Below are positions 30,775 to 39,064 of a DNA stretch of 64,000 bases, piece by piece. Position 1 is the first letter of the stretch, and each line of letters begins with the position of its first letter. Both the position numbers and the translations under genes were made by a program. The DNA is from Rhodoferax sp. (GTDB taxonomy: Bacteria > Pseudomonadota > Gammaproteobacteria > Burkholderiales > Burkholderiaceae_C): contig NZ_JAQTWL010000014.1 in NCBI RefSeq assembly GCF_028689295.1, forward strand, positions 32,126 through 96,125, given 5' to 3'. A model generated the notes under the pieces. That model saw only the letters and a list, made by a program, of their open reading frames with translations, searched no databases and had not been told where the DNA came from.

Positions 30775-31782
30775 ATGAGCTTGATCGCCCGCTGCCCCGC
30801 TTGCCAGACCTGGTACAAGGTGGTGCCAGACCAGCTGCGTATTTCGGGTGGCTGGGTTCGTTGCGGCACGTGTGGTGAGATTTTTGATGTCTCGCAACAG
30901 TTGATCGAGGCTGATTCAGAACTGCCTGCCGATCTAGCGTCAACGGATGCACGGGAATTCCTGCTTCAGCCGGTGGCGGCTGACCTTGCTTTGCGTGATT
31001 CATCGACGCGGTTAGCGGAGCCGGTGACGGTTGAGTCTCGGTCTTCTTATGGGGACGAGGCGCCAGCGATGCCTCCGGCCACCGAGGATTTTCGCCCCGA
31101 TGTGGAGCCCGATGTGCGGCCTGAAGAGTCTTGGGATTCGGCGGCCTTGCTCATCAAGCCCTCGATGGAGATTGAAGCCGAAGCCGCTCCGGAAAGTGTC
31201 TATGAACCCGAGCCTGAAGTCCCAGAGCCAGTTGCCGCTGCACCCGTGCCGGTTACGGAGCCTGTTTCATTCATGCGCGCAGTTGTTGTTCGCCCGGACC
31301 TGCATCAACATGGCAAGCGCTTGCTGTGGGGTGTGCTCTGTGTCCTTTTGTTGCTTGGCTTGTTGGTGCAGGGCATGTACCGTGAGCGCGACCAGTGGGC
31401 AACTTTGAAGCCTGAAATCAAGCCAGTCTTACAGACATTTTGTAAGGTCCTGGGTTGCCGCATCTCGCCCGTGCAACGCATTGAAGCCTTGATACTTGAT
31501 TCAGCCACCTTCCACCAAGTGGACCAGGAGACGTTTCAGTTGCATTTGGTCGTGAAAAACAAGACGCAACTTGCATTGGCGTTGCCAGCGGTTGAGTTAA
31601 CGCTGACAGACCTGACAGATCAGCCGGTCATGCGGCGCGTGTTATTACCGGCCGAATTGGGTGCCAAGTCAGACACGGTAGCTGCGGTTGGCGAATGGTC
31701 TGCCATGGCGAACTTGCGTGTCAAGGCGGATACGGCGCAGCCTAGCGCACTGGGCTATCGGTTGCTGCTTTTTTACCCGTAA
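30775..31782 (+). CDS. Zinc-ribbon and DUF3426 domain protein, single-pass membrane
   Basis: 335 residues. The N-terminus is an MJ0042-type zinc ribbon with two CxxC pairs (RCPACQTWYKV and RCGTCGEIFDV). A low-complexity Glu/Pro/Val-rich middle (about residues 95-165) leads to one membrane helix (LLWGVLCVLLLLGLLVQGMY) and a DUF3426 domain with FHLHLVVKN-like QLHLVVKNKTQLALALP. Function unknown; the topology suggests a cytoplasmic metal ribbon and a periplasmic beta domain. It lies 37 bp after prmA, and its 3' end abuts the terminator of the opposing histone-like gene. Confidence 0.88.
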   Translation: MSLIARCPACQTWYKVVPDQLRISGGWVRCGTCGEIFDVSQQLIEADSELPADLASTDAREFLLQPVAADLALRDSSTRLAEPVTVESRSSYGDEAPAMPPATEDFRPDVEPDVRPEESWDSAALLIKPSMEIEAEAAPESVYEPEPEVPEPVAAAPVPVTEPVSFMRAVVVRPDLHQHGKRLLWGVLCVLLLLGLLVQGMYRERDQWATLKPEIKPVLQTFCKVLGCRISPVQRIEALILDSATFHQVDQETFQLHLVVKNKTQLALALPAVELTLTDLTDQPVMRRVLLPAELGAKSDTVAAVGEWSAMANLRVKADTAQPSALGYRLLLFYP

Positions 31783-31812
31783 AAAAGCCCGCTGCGGTTT
31801 GGGCAACGGGCT
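31781..31812 (-). terminator. Rho-independent terminator for the histone-like gene
   Basis: On the minus strand AGCCCG (complement of 31807-31812) pairs with CGGGCT (complement of 31786-31791), followed by a run of T (complement of the A-run 31781-31786). It lies 24 bp after the stop of the minus-strand histone-like gene and touches the stop of the plus-strand DUF3426 gene. Confidence 0.75.
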
Positions 31813-31835
31813 GGCGCATTTGCCGTACGGTTTGA

Positions 31836-32333
31836 TCAGGGCTTCGATCCAGAAGGAAAAGGCCAGGCTGCTTGGGGGTTGAGCTTGGTCTTCGCGGCTG
31901 GAGCGGCCGGAGCTTTGGCGGGTTTTTTTGCAGCTGGTTTGGCAACTGCTTTTTTGGCTGGTGTTGCAGCCTTTTTAGCCGGTGCAGCCTTCTTGGCCGG
32001 TGCAGCCTTTTTAGCCGGTGCAGCCTTTTTAGCCGGTGCAGCCTTTTTAGCCGGTGCAGCCTTCTTGGCCGGTGCAGCCTTCTTGGCCGGTGCAGCCTTC
32101 TTGGCCGGTGCAGCCTTCTTGGCCGGTGCAGCCTTCTTGGCCGGTGCAGCCTTCTTGGCCGGTGCAGCCTTCTTGGCCGGTGCAGCCTTCTTAGCCGGTG
32201 CAGCCTTCTTAGCCGGTGCAGCCTTCTTAGCCGGTGCAGCCTTCTTAGCCGGTGCAGCCTTCTTAGCCGGTGCAGCAGGTTTCGCTACGGGTTTGGCGGC
32301 AGGTTTCGCGGCCGGTTTTTTTGCAGTTGCCAT
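31836..32333 (-). CDS. Lys/Ala/Pro-rich histone H1-like DNA-binding protein
   Basis: 165 residues, almost entirely Lys, Ala and Pro. A short start [19 protein letters not shown] leads into 17 consecutive AAPAKK hexapeptides and an 18th variant, then [14 protein letters not shown] and a Pro/Ala/Lys tail. Such proteins (AlgP/BpH1/Hc1-like) bind DNA non-specifically like the eukaryotic H1 tail. AAGGAG lies just upstream of the ATG. Located downstream of nrdB on the same strand. A reading of the complementary strand gives a GAAFLA repeat, which is only the mirror of this one. Repeat number is likely to vary between strains. Confidence 0.88.
   Translation of the reverse strand: MATAKKPAAKPAAKPVAKPAAPAKKAAPAKKAAPAKKAAPAKKAAPAKKAAPAKKAAPAKKAAPAKKAAPAKKAAPAKKAAPAKKAAPAKKAAPAKKAAPAKKAAPAKKAAPAKKAAPAKKAATPAKKAVAKPAAKKPAKAPAAPAAKTKLNPQAAWPFPSGSKP
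31961..32274. repeat. 18-bp tandem repeat encoding AAPAKK
   Basis: Seventeen head-to-tail copies of an 18-bp unit (GCC TTN TTN GCC GGT GCA on the plus strand). Copies differ only in a six-base variable part: TTTTTA, TTCTTG or TTCTTA. Reading left to right the order is T,G,T,T,T, then seven G, then five A, where T, G and A stand for those three types. Blocks of identical units indicate recent slippage or unequal exchange, while the amino-acid sequence stays constant. Confidence 0.93.
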
Positions 32334-32500
32334 TTCTATCTCCTTGATCAATTTGCAAAGAGCACTTCACGCAAATCATTGTGCGTCAAGAGATCCATGG
32401 GGTTGGGCGGGTTCCCAGCGCCATGAACAGGGGTCAACAAAACTTTGCCGCCAGCAGCCGGTTCAAAATTTTGTGAAATTTGGAAGCTCATCAGTTTTCG

Positions 32501-33709
32501 TCATTCCCACGACAGTGCGCCGCCGGATTGGTATTCAATGACACGGGTCTCGAAGAAGTTGCGTTCTTTCTTCAAGTCGATCATTTCGCTCATCCAGGGG
32601 AACGGATTTTCTTCATTGGGGAACAGCGTATTGAGCCCGATTTGGGTGGCACGGCGGTTGGCAATGTAGCGCAGGTAACCCTTGAACATGGAGGCGTTCA
32701 TTCCCAACACGCCGCGCGGCATGGTGTCTTCGGCGTAGCGGTATTCGAGGTCCACGGCGGTCTCGAACAAGGCCTTGATCTCGGCCTTGAACTCGGCCGT
32801 CCAGAGCTGCGGGTTTTCCAGCTTGAGCTGGTTGATCAGGTCGATGCCAAAGTTGCAGTGCATGGATTCGTCGCGCAGAATGTACTGGTACTGTTCTGCG
32901 GCGCCCGTCATCTTGTTTTGCCGGCCCAGTGCCAGAATCTGGGTGAAGCCGACATAAAAGAACAGGCCCTCCATCAGGCAGGCAAACACGATCAGCGACT
33001 TGAGCAGGGTTTGATCAGCCTCGGGTGTGCCGGTCTTGAACTGCGGGTTCATGATGGCTTCGATGAAAGGGATCAGGAATTCGTCCTTGTCGCGGATCGA
33101 TTTGATCTCGTTGTAGGCGCTGAAGATCTCGCCCTCGTCTAGCCCCAAGGACTCCACGATGTATTGGTAAGCATGCGTGTGAATGGCTTCCTCGAACGCC
33201 TGGCGCAACAGGAACTGGCGGCATTCTGGCGCGGTGATATGGCGGTAGGTACCCAGCACGATGTTGTTGGCTGCCAGTGAGTCTGCAGTGACGAAAAAAC
33301 CGAGGTTGCGTTTGACGATGCGGCGTTCGTCTTCGGTCAGGCCGTTGGGGTCTTTCCACAGCGCGATGTCACGCGTCATGTTGACCTCTTGCGGCATCCA
33401 GTGGTTGGCACAACTTGACAGGTATTTTTCCCAAGCCCATTTGTACTTGAAGGGGACCAACTGGTTGACGTCGGTCTTGCCGTTGATGATGCGTTTGTCG
33501 GCTGCGTTGACACGGCGCTTGGTGCTGGCCGCAGAGGGACTGGCCGATGTCGTCGGGCGTGGTTTGAGTGGTGCGGGAGGAGGGGTGAGGGTGACTTCGG
33601 CGAGCATCGCAGAAGGGCTGGAAGAAGGCTCTGCCAGCAGCCGGTCTGAGCGGCTGGGAGAGGATGACAAACTGGCGGTAGGTGTAACTTCTTCGTCCCA
33701 GGACAACAT
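32501..33709 (-). CDS. nrdB: Class Ia ribonucleotide reductase beta subunit
   Basis: 402 residues from ATG 33709. The core shows di-iron ligands in [10 protein letters not shown] (Asp143), [15 protein letters not shown] (Glu174 and His177) and a likely radical Tyr181, with later ligands in [11 protein letters not shown] and [11 protein letters not shown]. About 65 N-terminal residues are a Ser/Pro/Thr-rich extension absent from E. coli NrdB but common in this bacterial group. It generates the tyrosyl radical for NrdA, encoded just upstream on the same strand (126-bp gap). The two genes are likely one transcript controlled by the NrdR boxes at 36837-36883. Confidence 0.96.
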   Translation of the reverse strand: MLSWDEEVTPTASLSSSPSRSDRLLAEPSSSPSAMLAEVTLTPPPAPLKPRPTTSASPSAASTKRRVNAADKRIINGKTDVNQLVPFKYKWAWEKYLSSCANHWMPQEVNMTRDIALWKDPNGLTEDERRIVKRNLGFFVTADSLAANNIVLGTYRHITAPECRQFLLRQAFEEAIHTHAYQYIVESLGLDEGEIFSAYNEIKSIRDKDEFLIPFIEAIMNPQFKTGTPEADQTLLKSLIVFACLMEGLFFYVGFTQILALGRQNKMTGAAEQYQYILRDESMHCNFGIDLINQLKLENPQLWTAEFKAEIKALFETAVDLEYRYAEDTMPRGVLGMNASMFKGYLRYIANRRATQIGLNTLFPNEENPFPWMSEMIDLKKERNFFETRVIEYQSGGALSWE

Positions 33710-33835
33710 AGTGATTTCCAATGCGTGGATTATGAGATCTAGTGCAAAAAATAGAAAGAAATTTAATCGTGCTTTGTGCTCATGCGTGTGGCACTGTGGC
33801 GTGCCAGCATCGCATGCACTGCGCACATGGCATGG

Positions 33836-36751
33836 CTACTGACACGACTCGCACGTTGGGTCGTCGGTACCACAAAATTTGATGTCGGTGGCAGGCATGG
33901 CGGCCATCTGTTGACGCGCCGCCGCAGCCGCTGCATCGAGCGCACTCATGCCGCTTGTTCCTGCCGTCTCACCGCCCGATGACACTGCATTCAAACGGCC
34001 CGCAGTGACGGTGGATTTTTCAGCATGGGTGGCCGATTGGGTGCGCAGGTAGTAGGTGGTTTTGAGGCCACGGACCCAGGCCAGCTTGTAGGTGTCATCG
34101 AGCTTTTTGCCCGAGGCGCCAGCCATGTAAATGTTGAGCGACTGGGCCTGGTCAATCCACTTCTGGCGATGCGCCGCAGCTTCAACGAGCCAGCGGGTTT
34201 CCACTTCGAAGGCGGTGGCGTAAAGCGACTTGATTTCTTTCGGTACACGGTCGATGGGGGCCAGCGATCCATCAAAATGTTTGAGGTCCATCACCATCAC
34301 ATCGTCCCATAGGTCGAGGCGCTTGAGATCGCGCACCAGGTAGCTGTTGATGATGGTGAACTCACCCGATAAATTGGACTTGACCGAGAGGTTGCCAAAG
34401 CAGGGTTCTATCGAGGCATCAACGCCGATGATGTTGGAAATGGTGGCAGTGGGCGCAATCGCCACGCAGTTGGAATTGCGCATGCCGTCTTTGGCGATTT
34501 TTTGTCGCAGCGCATCCCAGTCCAGCTTGCTGGAGCGATCGACTTCGACGTAGCCACCGCGCTCACGTGCCAGCAGGTCGAGCGTGTCGATCGGCAGGAT
34601 ACCTTGGTCCCACAGCGAGCCCTTGTAGCTGGAGTATTGGCCGCGCTCGCGCGCCAGTTCAGTCGAGGCCTGGTAGGCGTAATAACAGATGGCCTCCATG
34701 GACTCGTCAGCGAATTGCACAGCGGCGTCGGTGGCGTAGGGGATGCGCAATTCATACAGGCTGTCCTGGAAGCCCATCAGACCCAGCCCGACCGGGCGAT
34801 GCCGCATATTGGAATCACGCGCTTTTTTGACGGCGTAGTAGTTGATGTCGATCACGTTGTCGAGCATGCGCATGGCGGTGGTGATCGTCTTTTGCAGCTT
34901 GGCGTGATCGATTGCTCCGTCCTTCAAATGCTGCAACAAATTGACCGACCCCAGATTGCACACCGCCGTCTCGGTGCTGCTGGTATTGAGGGTGATCTCG
35001 GTGCACAGGTTGCTCGAATGCACCACGCCCACGTGCTGTTGTGGTGAGCGGATGTTGCACGCATCTTTGAACGTGATCCAGGGGTGACCGGTCTCGAACA
35101 GCATGGTCAACATCTTGCGCCAGAGGTCGCTGGCCTGCACCGTGCGGTAGGGATTGATCTCGCCGCGCGCTGCTTTTTCTTCGTAGACCACGTAAGCCTG
35201 TTCGAACGCGATACCGAACTTGTCGTGCAGGTCGGGCACGTTGTTGGGCGAGAACAGCGTCCACTGGCCTTTTTCCATGACGCGGCGCATGAACAGGTCG
35301 GGGATCCAGTTGGCGGTGTTCATGTCGTGCGTGCGGCGGCGGTCGTCGCCGGTGTTTTTGCGCAGTTCCAGAAACTCCTCGATGTCGAGGTGCCAGGTTT
35401 CCAGGTAGGTGCAGACTGCGCCCTTGCGCTTGCCGCCCTGGTTGACCGCCACCGCTGTGTCATTGACCACTTTCAGGAAAGGCACTACGCCCTGGGATTC
35501 ACCGTTGGTGCCCTTGATGTGGCTGCCCAGTGCGCGCACGCGGGTCCAGTCGTTGCCAAGTCCGCCGGCAAACTTGGACAGCAGTGCGTTTTCCTTGATG
35601 GACTCGTAGATGCCGTCAAGGTCGTCGGGCACCGTGGTCAGGTAGCAGCTTGAGAGCTGCGAGCGCAGCGTGCCGCTGTTGAACAGCGTGGGCGTGGACG
35701 ACATGAAATCGAACGAGGACAGCACTTCATAGAACTCGATGGCGCGCGCTTCGCGGTCGATTTCATTGAGCGCCAAGCCCATGGCTACACGCATGAAAAA
35801 CGCTTGCGGAAGTTCGATGCGGGTTTTGTTGATATGCAAAAAGTAGCGGTCGTAAAGCGTTTGCAGACCCAGGTAATCGAATTGCAAATCACGCTCTGCC
35901 TTGATAGCCCCGGCCAGGCGAGCCAGATCGAATTGCTGGAGTTTTTCGTCGAGCAGTTCATGCTCGACGCCGCGCTTGATGAACTGCGGAAAGTAGTCTG
36001 CGTAGGCTTGTGGCATGTCAGCTTGCGCCACGTCTTCGCCCAGGATTTCCTTGGCGATGGTGTGAAACAGCAGGCGCGCGGTCGCGTAGGTGTAATCCGG
36101 GTCCTTTTCAATCAGGGTGCGGGCCGCCAGTACCGAAGCTTTGTACACCTCGTCCATCGGCACGCCGTCATACAGGTTGCGCAGGGTCTCGGCCATGATG
36201 GGCTCGGGCTTGACATCGCCACCCAGGCCGCTGCAGGCGTCGGTGATGATGCCTTGCAGGCGCGTCAGGTCGAGCACCATGCGCTGGCCCTTGTCCAGGG
36301 CGTGCAAGACTGGTGTTGCAGGGGCTTGCTGATCCACTCTCTGCGCGCGTTCCTGGGTGCGTTTCTCGCGGTACAGCACATAGGCACGGGCAATTTCATG
36401 GTGCCCGCCGCGCATCAGGCCGAGTTCGACCTGGTCTTGCACATCTTCGATGTGAAACGTGCCGCCGGCCGGGCGTGAACGCAGCAGGGCGCGAATGACC
36501 GCCTGTGTCAGAGCTTCAACGGTTTCGCGCACACTGGCCGAGGCAGCACCCTGAGTGCCATGCACGGCTAAAAAGGCCTTCATCATGGCCACGGCGATCT
36601 TGTTGGGCTCGAAAGACACCACGGCGCCGTTGCGCCGGATGATTTGGTATTGGCTCAAAGCCACAGGGGTGGACGTGGACAGTTCACCTGGCTCCGACCT
36701 GACGGGAGGGTTGCTGTAGTTGGCGGCAGAAATAGCTTGGGCAGTCTGCAT
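33836..36751 (-). CDS. nrdA: Class Ia ribonucleotide reductase alpha subunit
   Basis: 971 residues. An N-terminal ATP-cone (QYQIIRRNGAVVSFEPNKIAVAMMKAFLA) provides allosteric control. The catalytic barrel shows SCYLTTVPDDLDGIYESIKENALLSKFAGGLG, NLCTEITLNTSSTETAVCNLGSVNL (site cysteines) and APTATISNIIGVDASIEP. The C-terminus ends CESCQ, the redox pair reduced by thioredoxin or glutaredoxin. ATG 36751 has GAGGA upstream; an in-frame ATG at 36820 is less likely. Reduces ribonucleoside diphosphates with NrdB. Promoter region carries two NrdR boxes. Confidence 0.97.
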   Translation of the reverse strand: MQTAQAISAANYSNPPVRSEPGELSTSTPVALSQYQIIRRNGAVVSFEPNKIAVAMMKAFLAVHGTQGAASASVRETVEALTQAVIRALLRSRPAGGTFHIEDVQDQVELGLMRGGHHEIARAYVLYREKRTQERAQRVDQQAPATPVLHALDKGQRMVLDLTRLQGIITDACSGLGGDVKPEPIMAETLRNLYDGVPMDEVYKASVLAARTLIEKDPDYTYATARLLFHTIAKEILGEDVAQADMPQAYADYFPQFIKRGVEHELLDEKLQQFDLARLAGAIKAERDLQFDYLGLQTLYDRYFLHINKTRIELPQAFFMRVAMGLALNEIDREARAIEFYEVLSSFDFMSSTPTLFNSGTLRSQLSSCYLTTVPDDLDGIYESIKENALLSKFAGGLGNDWTRVRALGSHIKGTNGESQGVVPFLKVVNDTAVAVNQGGKRKGAVCTYLETWHLDIEEFLELRKNTGDDRRRTHDMNTANWIPDLFMRRVMEKGQWTLFSPNNVPDLHDKFGIAFEQAYVVYEEKAARGEINPYRTVQASDLWRKMLTMLFETGHPWITFKDACNIRSPQQHVGVVHSSNLCTEITLNTSSTETAVCNLGSVNLLQHLKDGAIDHAKLQKTITTAMRMLDNVIDINYYAVKKARDSNMRHRPVGLGLMGFQDSLYELRIPYATDAAVQFADESMEAICYYAYQASTELARERGQYSSYKGSLWDQGILPIDTLDLLARERGGYVEVDRSSKLDWDALRQKIAKDGMRNSNCVAIAPTATISNIIGVDASIEPCFGNLSVKSNLSGEFTIINSYLVRDLKRLDLWDDVMVMDLKHFDGSLAPIDRVPKEIKSLYATAFEVETRWLVEAAAHRQKWIDQAQSLNIYMAGASGKKLDDTYKLAWVRGLKTTYYLRTQSATHAEKSTVTAGRLNAVSSGGETAGTSGMSALDAAAAAARQQMAAMPATDIKFCGTDDPTCESCQ

Positions 36752-36836
36752 GGCTTCCTCTTCTGAATTGGGTATGGAAATAGCGGATGGGGTCGCGCCG
36801 AAAATCTGTCGGCCCGTCATCGGAGACCCTAGCTTA

Positions 36837-36883
36837 TCACTATACCTAGTGATTTTTGATCAGTGAAACACTACCAGTAGTGT
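36837..36883 (-). promoter_or_regulatory. nrdA: Pair of NrdR boxes upstream of nrdA
   Basis: TCACTATACCTAGTGA (36837-36852) and ACACTACCAGTAGTGT (36868-36883) are both palindromes matching the NrdR-box pattern CAC-N(8)-GTG. Their centres are 31 bp apart, the three-helical-turn spacing typical of NrdR tandem sites, so both face the same side of the helix. NrdR is an ATP-cone repressor that shuts down ribonucleotide reductase genes when dATP is abundant. The nearer box begins 86 bp before the nrdA start. Confidence 0.88.
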
Positions 36884-36975
36884 TTTTGAGGCTGGGTTGA
36901 TTCTACGCCATGACGCGATATTCTGAGGTTTTGATAGCGCTTGATGTGCGCCTGATCTTGTTTCGCTGTCACCGC

Positions 36976-37641
36976 TCAGCGTGGCAACGGGTGGCTTGAA
37001 AGATACGGGGTACGGGTATTTGCGCCCACGGCTAGGGGTAAATACCGAGCCTCAAGCCCGAGGTTTTTTTGCAACCGCAGCCAGTCAAAGCCCGCGCCTG
37101 GGTCGGCCTTGCGGCCTTGGGCAATGTGTTCGTGTCCCGCCACATGGGCCACAGGGTAGTGTTGCATCAGGGCGGCGCACAAGCTGCCCAAGCATTCGTA
37201 CTGCGCGGCTTCAAACTGATCGCCGTCCAGGCCTTCGAGTTCAATGCCGATGCTGTCGTCATTGCAGTTGTTTCGGCCCCGGTAACAAGACGCTCCGGCG
37301 TGCCAGGCGCGGTCATCGCAACTGACCAACTGCCAGAGTTCGCCGTTGCGTCGGATGAAGAAATGGGCGGAGACCTGCAAGCCTTTGATTTGGCTGAAAT
37401 AGGGGTGCGCCTGCCAATCCAGCTGGTTGTTGAAAAACTGGAGCACTTCTGGTCCGCCATACTGGCCGGGCGGCAAACTGATGGCGTGCAGCACGATCAA
37501 GTCAATGTTTGCCTGAGGCGGACGCGGGCCGAAGTTGGGGGAGTCCTGATGTGCGGCAAAGCGATACCAGCCCTGCCGCCAAAGCGAATCGGCGGGCGGG
37601 CGTTTTGGCAGGGATTCAGTCGGGCGTGACAACGGGGTCAT
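36976..37641 (-). CDS. ampD: 1,6-anhydro-N-acetylmuramyl-L-alanine amidase AmpD
   Basis: 221 residues, amidase_2 fold. IDLIVLHAISLPPGQYGG (first zinc His), VSAHFFIRRNGELWQLVS, RAWHAGASCYRGRNNCNDDSIGIELEG and GHEHIAQGRKADPG (second His and Asp ligands) are diagnostic of cytosolic AmpD. It removes the peptide from anhydro-muropeptides in recycling; Mpl and AnmK in this window act on the products. The start at 37641 overlaps pilR by 26 bp; an upstream ATG at 37674 would extend the overlap. Last gene of the ccsA-like to ampD operon. Confidence 0.94.
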   Translation of the reverse strand: MTPLSRPTESLPKRPPADSLWRQGWYRFAAHQDSPNFGPRPPQANIDLIVLHAISLPPGQYGGPEVLQFFNNQLDWQAHPYFSQIKGLQVSAHFFIRRNGELWQLVSCDDRAWHAGASCYRGRNNCNDDSIGIELEGLDGDQFEAAQYECLGSLCAALMQHYPVAHVAGHEHIAQGRKADPGAGFDWLRLQKNLGLEARYLPLAVGANTRTPYLSSHPLPR

Positions 37642-39064
37642 CCTGGTTTGGGGTATCAATGCGCAGCCGGGCAATGCGGTAGCGTATCTGGCGCAGGCTC
37701 AAGCCCAGGCGTGTGGCGGCTGCCGTGCGATTGAAGTCGGTGGCCAGCAAGGCACGGCTCAGAATGCTCCGCTCCAACTCATCGAGGTAACGTTGCAGGT
37801 CGCCTGGAATCATTTCTGGATCCGCTTGGATGGGCAGGCTGTCAGCAGACTGTCGAGTGCCGCGGTGTAATGGGTTCGGTGGCTCGAATTGCAGGCTTTT
37901 TCCGTCACCCAGCGCCACAGCGCGGTGCAGCAGGTTTTCAAGCTCGCGCACATTGCCCGCCAACGGCAAGCTGGCCAGTTGTTCCATTGCGTCAGCTTGC
38001 AGCGCCGGGGTGGCGATGCCAGCCTCATCGGCGATGCGAGACAGCAAGGCGTTGCACAATTCCGGCAAATCTTCCGTGCGTTCGCGCAGTGGCGCGATCA
38101 ACATGTCGATGACGTTGAGCCGATAAAACAGGTCTTGGCGAAAGTCCCCTTTTTCCACCTCTTCTGCCAGTTGTTTGTGGGTGGCACTGACGATGCGCAC
38201 ATCCACCACATCCTCTTGCGTCGAGCCCAGCGGCCGTATCCGGCGCTCCTGGATGGCGCGCAACAATTTGGATTGCATCGCCAGCGGCAGGTCGCCAATC
38301 TCGTCCAGAAATAGCGTGCCCCCGCTTGCAGCCTGAAAAAAACCTTCACGGTCAACCTGAGACCCTGTGTAGGCGCCTTTCTTGGCGCCAAAAAACTCTG
38401 CCTCCAGCAGCGCCTCAGGGATGGCGCTGCAGTTGACGGCCACCCAAGGCCCTTTGGCGCGATGACTGTTGGCATGAATCGCGTAGGCGACCAGTTCCTT
38501 GCCGGTGCCCGACTCACCGGTGACTAGCACCGGCGCCATGCTGGTGGCGACCTTGAGGATGCGCTCCTTGATCTGGCGCATGCAGACTGATTGGCCTACC
38601 AGCCGGTCCAAGGCCCGTTGACCCAGTGCTCCGGCACCCGCCTGGGTCACAGGGATAGTCTGCGCCATGGCCAAAACCGATGTCACTGGACTGTTCACGG
38701 CTGATGCAATGACACGGCGAAACTGCTTCAGGTCAACTGGTTTGGTAAGGTAGTCAAAGGCCCCGCCCTTGAGCGCCTCGACTGCGTTTTCTGCCGAACC
38801 ATATGCGGTGATCACCACGCAGCGCTCGCTGCGTTGCGCTATCTTGAGTTCTGTGATCAAGGACAGTCCGACACCATCTGGCAAGCGCATGTCGGTGATG
38901 AGCACATCAAAACTATGCTCCGCCAGCAGCTTGCGCGCCTGCTGCAAGTCGCCCGCCGTGTCAACCTGGTAACCCTCGCGCAAAAGCGTCAGTTCATACA
39001 GCGTGCGCAGATCTGGCTCATCGTCAACGACCAAAATATGCGCGGGGGATTTGGAACCGGTCAT
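37616..39064 (-). CDS. pilR: Sigma-54-dependent response regulator PilR
   Basis: 482 residues with three domains. The receiver is at residues 8-120 (ILVVDDEPDLRTL, phospho-Asp in LITDMRLPDG, KPVDLKQF). The AAA+ domain has Walker A GESGTGKELVAYAIH, GAKKGAYTGS, LFLDEIGDL and the R-finger region. A C-terminal Fis-type HTH (TAAATRLGLSLRQIRYRIARL) follows. The sigma-54 contact loop, usually GAFTGA, reads GAYTGS here. PilR activates pilA for type IV pili. The ATG overlaps the pilS stop (ATGA), and ampD follows with overlap. Confidence 0.93.
   Translation of the reverse strand: MTGSKSPAHILVVDDEPDLRTLYELTLLREGYQVDTAGDLQQARKLLAEHSFDVLITDMRLPDGVGLSLITELKIAQRSERCVVITAYGSAENAVEALKGGAFDYLTKPVDLKQFRRVIASAVNSPVTSVLAMAQTIPVTQAGAGALGQRALDRLVGQSVCMRQIKERILKVATSMAPVLVTGESGTGKELVAYAIHANSHRAKGPWVAVNCSAIPEALLEAEFFGAKKGAYTGSQVDREGFFQAASGGTLFLDEIGDLPLAMQSKLLRAIQERRIRPLGSTQEDVVDVRIVSATHKQLAEEVEKGDFRQDLFYRLNVIDMLIAPLRERTEDLPELCNALLSRIADEAGIATPALQADAMEQLASLPLAGNVRELENLLHRAVALGDGKSLQFEPPNPLHRGTRQSADSLPIQADPEMIPGDLQRYLDELERSILSRALLATDFNRTAAATRLGLSLRQIRYRIARLRIDTPNQDDPVVTPD

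Noticed and set aside
31961..32274. Possible CRISPR-like array
   Set aside because: Units are 18 bp, contiguous and coding with no unique spacers; no cas genes are present in the window.
31879..32541. A plus-strand GAAFLA repeat protein
   Set aside because: It is the complement of the AAPAKK histone-like gene, which has the start, AAGGAG ribosome-binding site and downstream terminator on the minus strand.
36981..37629. Plus-strand frames opposite ampD
   Set aside because: Shadows of ampD, whose zinc ligands and fold are clear on the minus strand.
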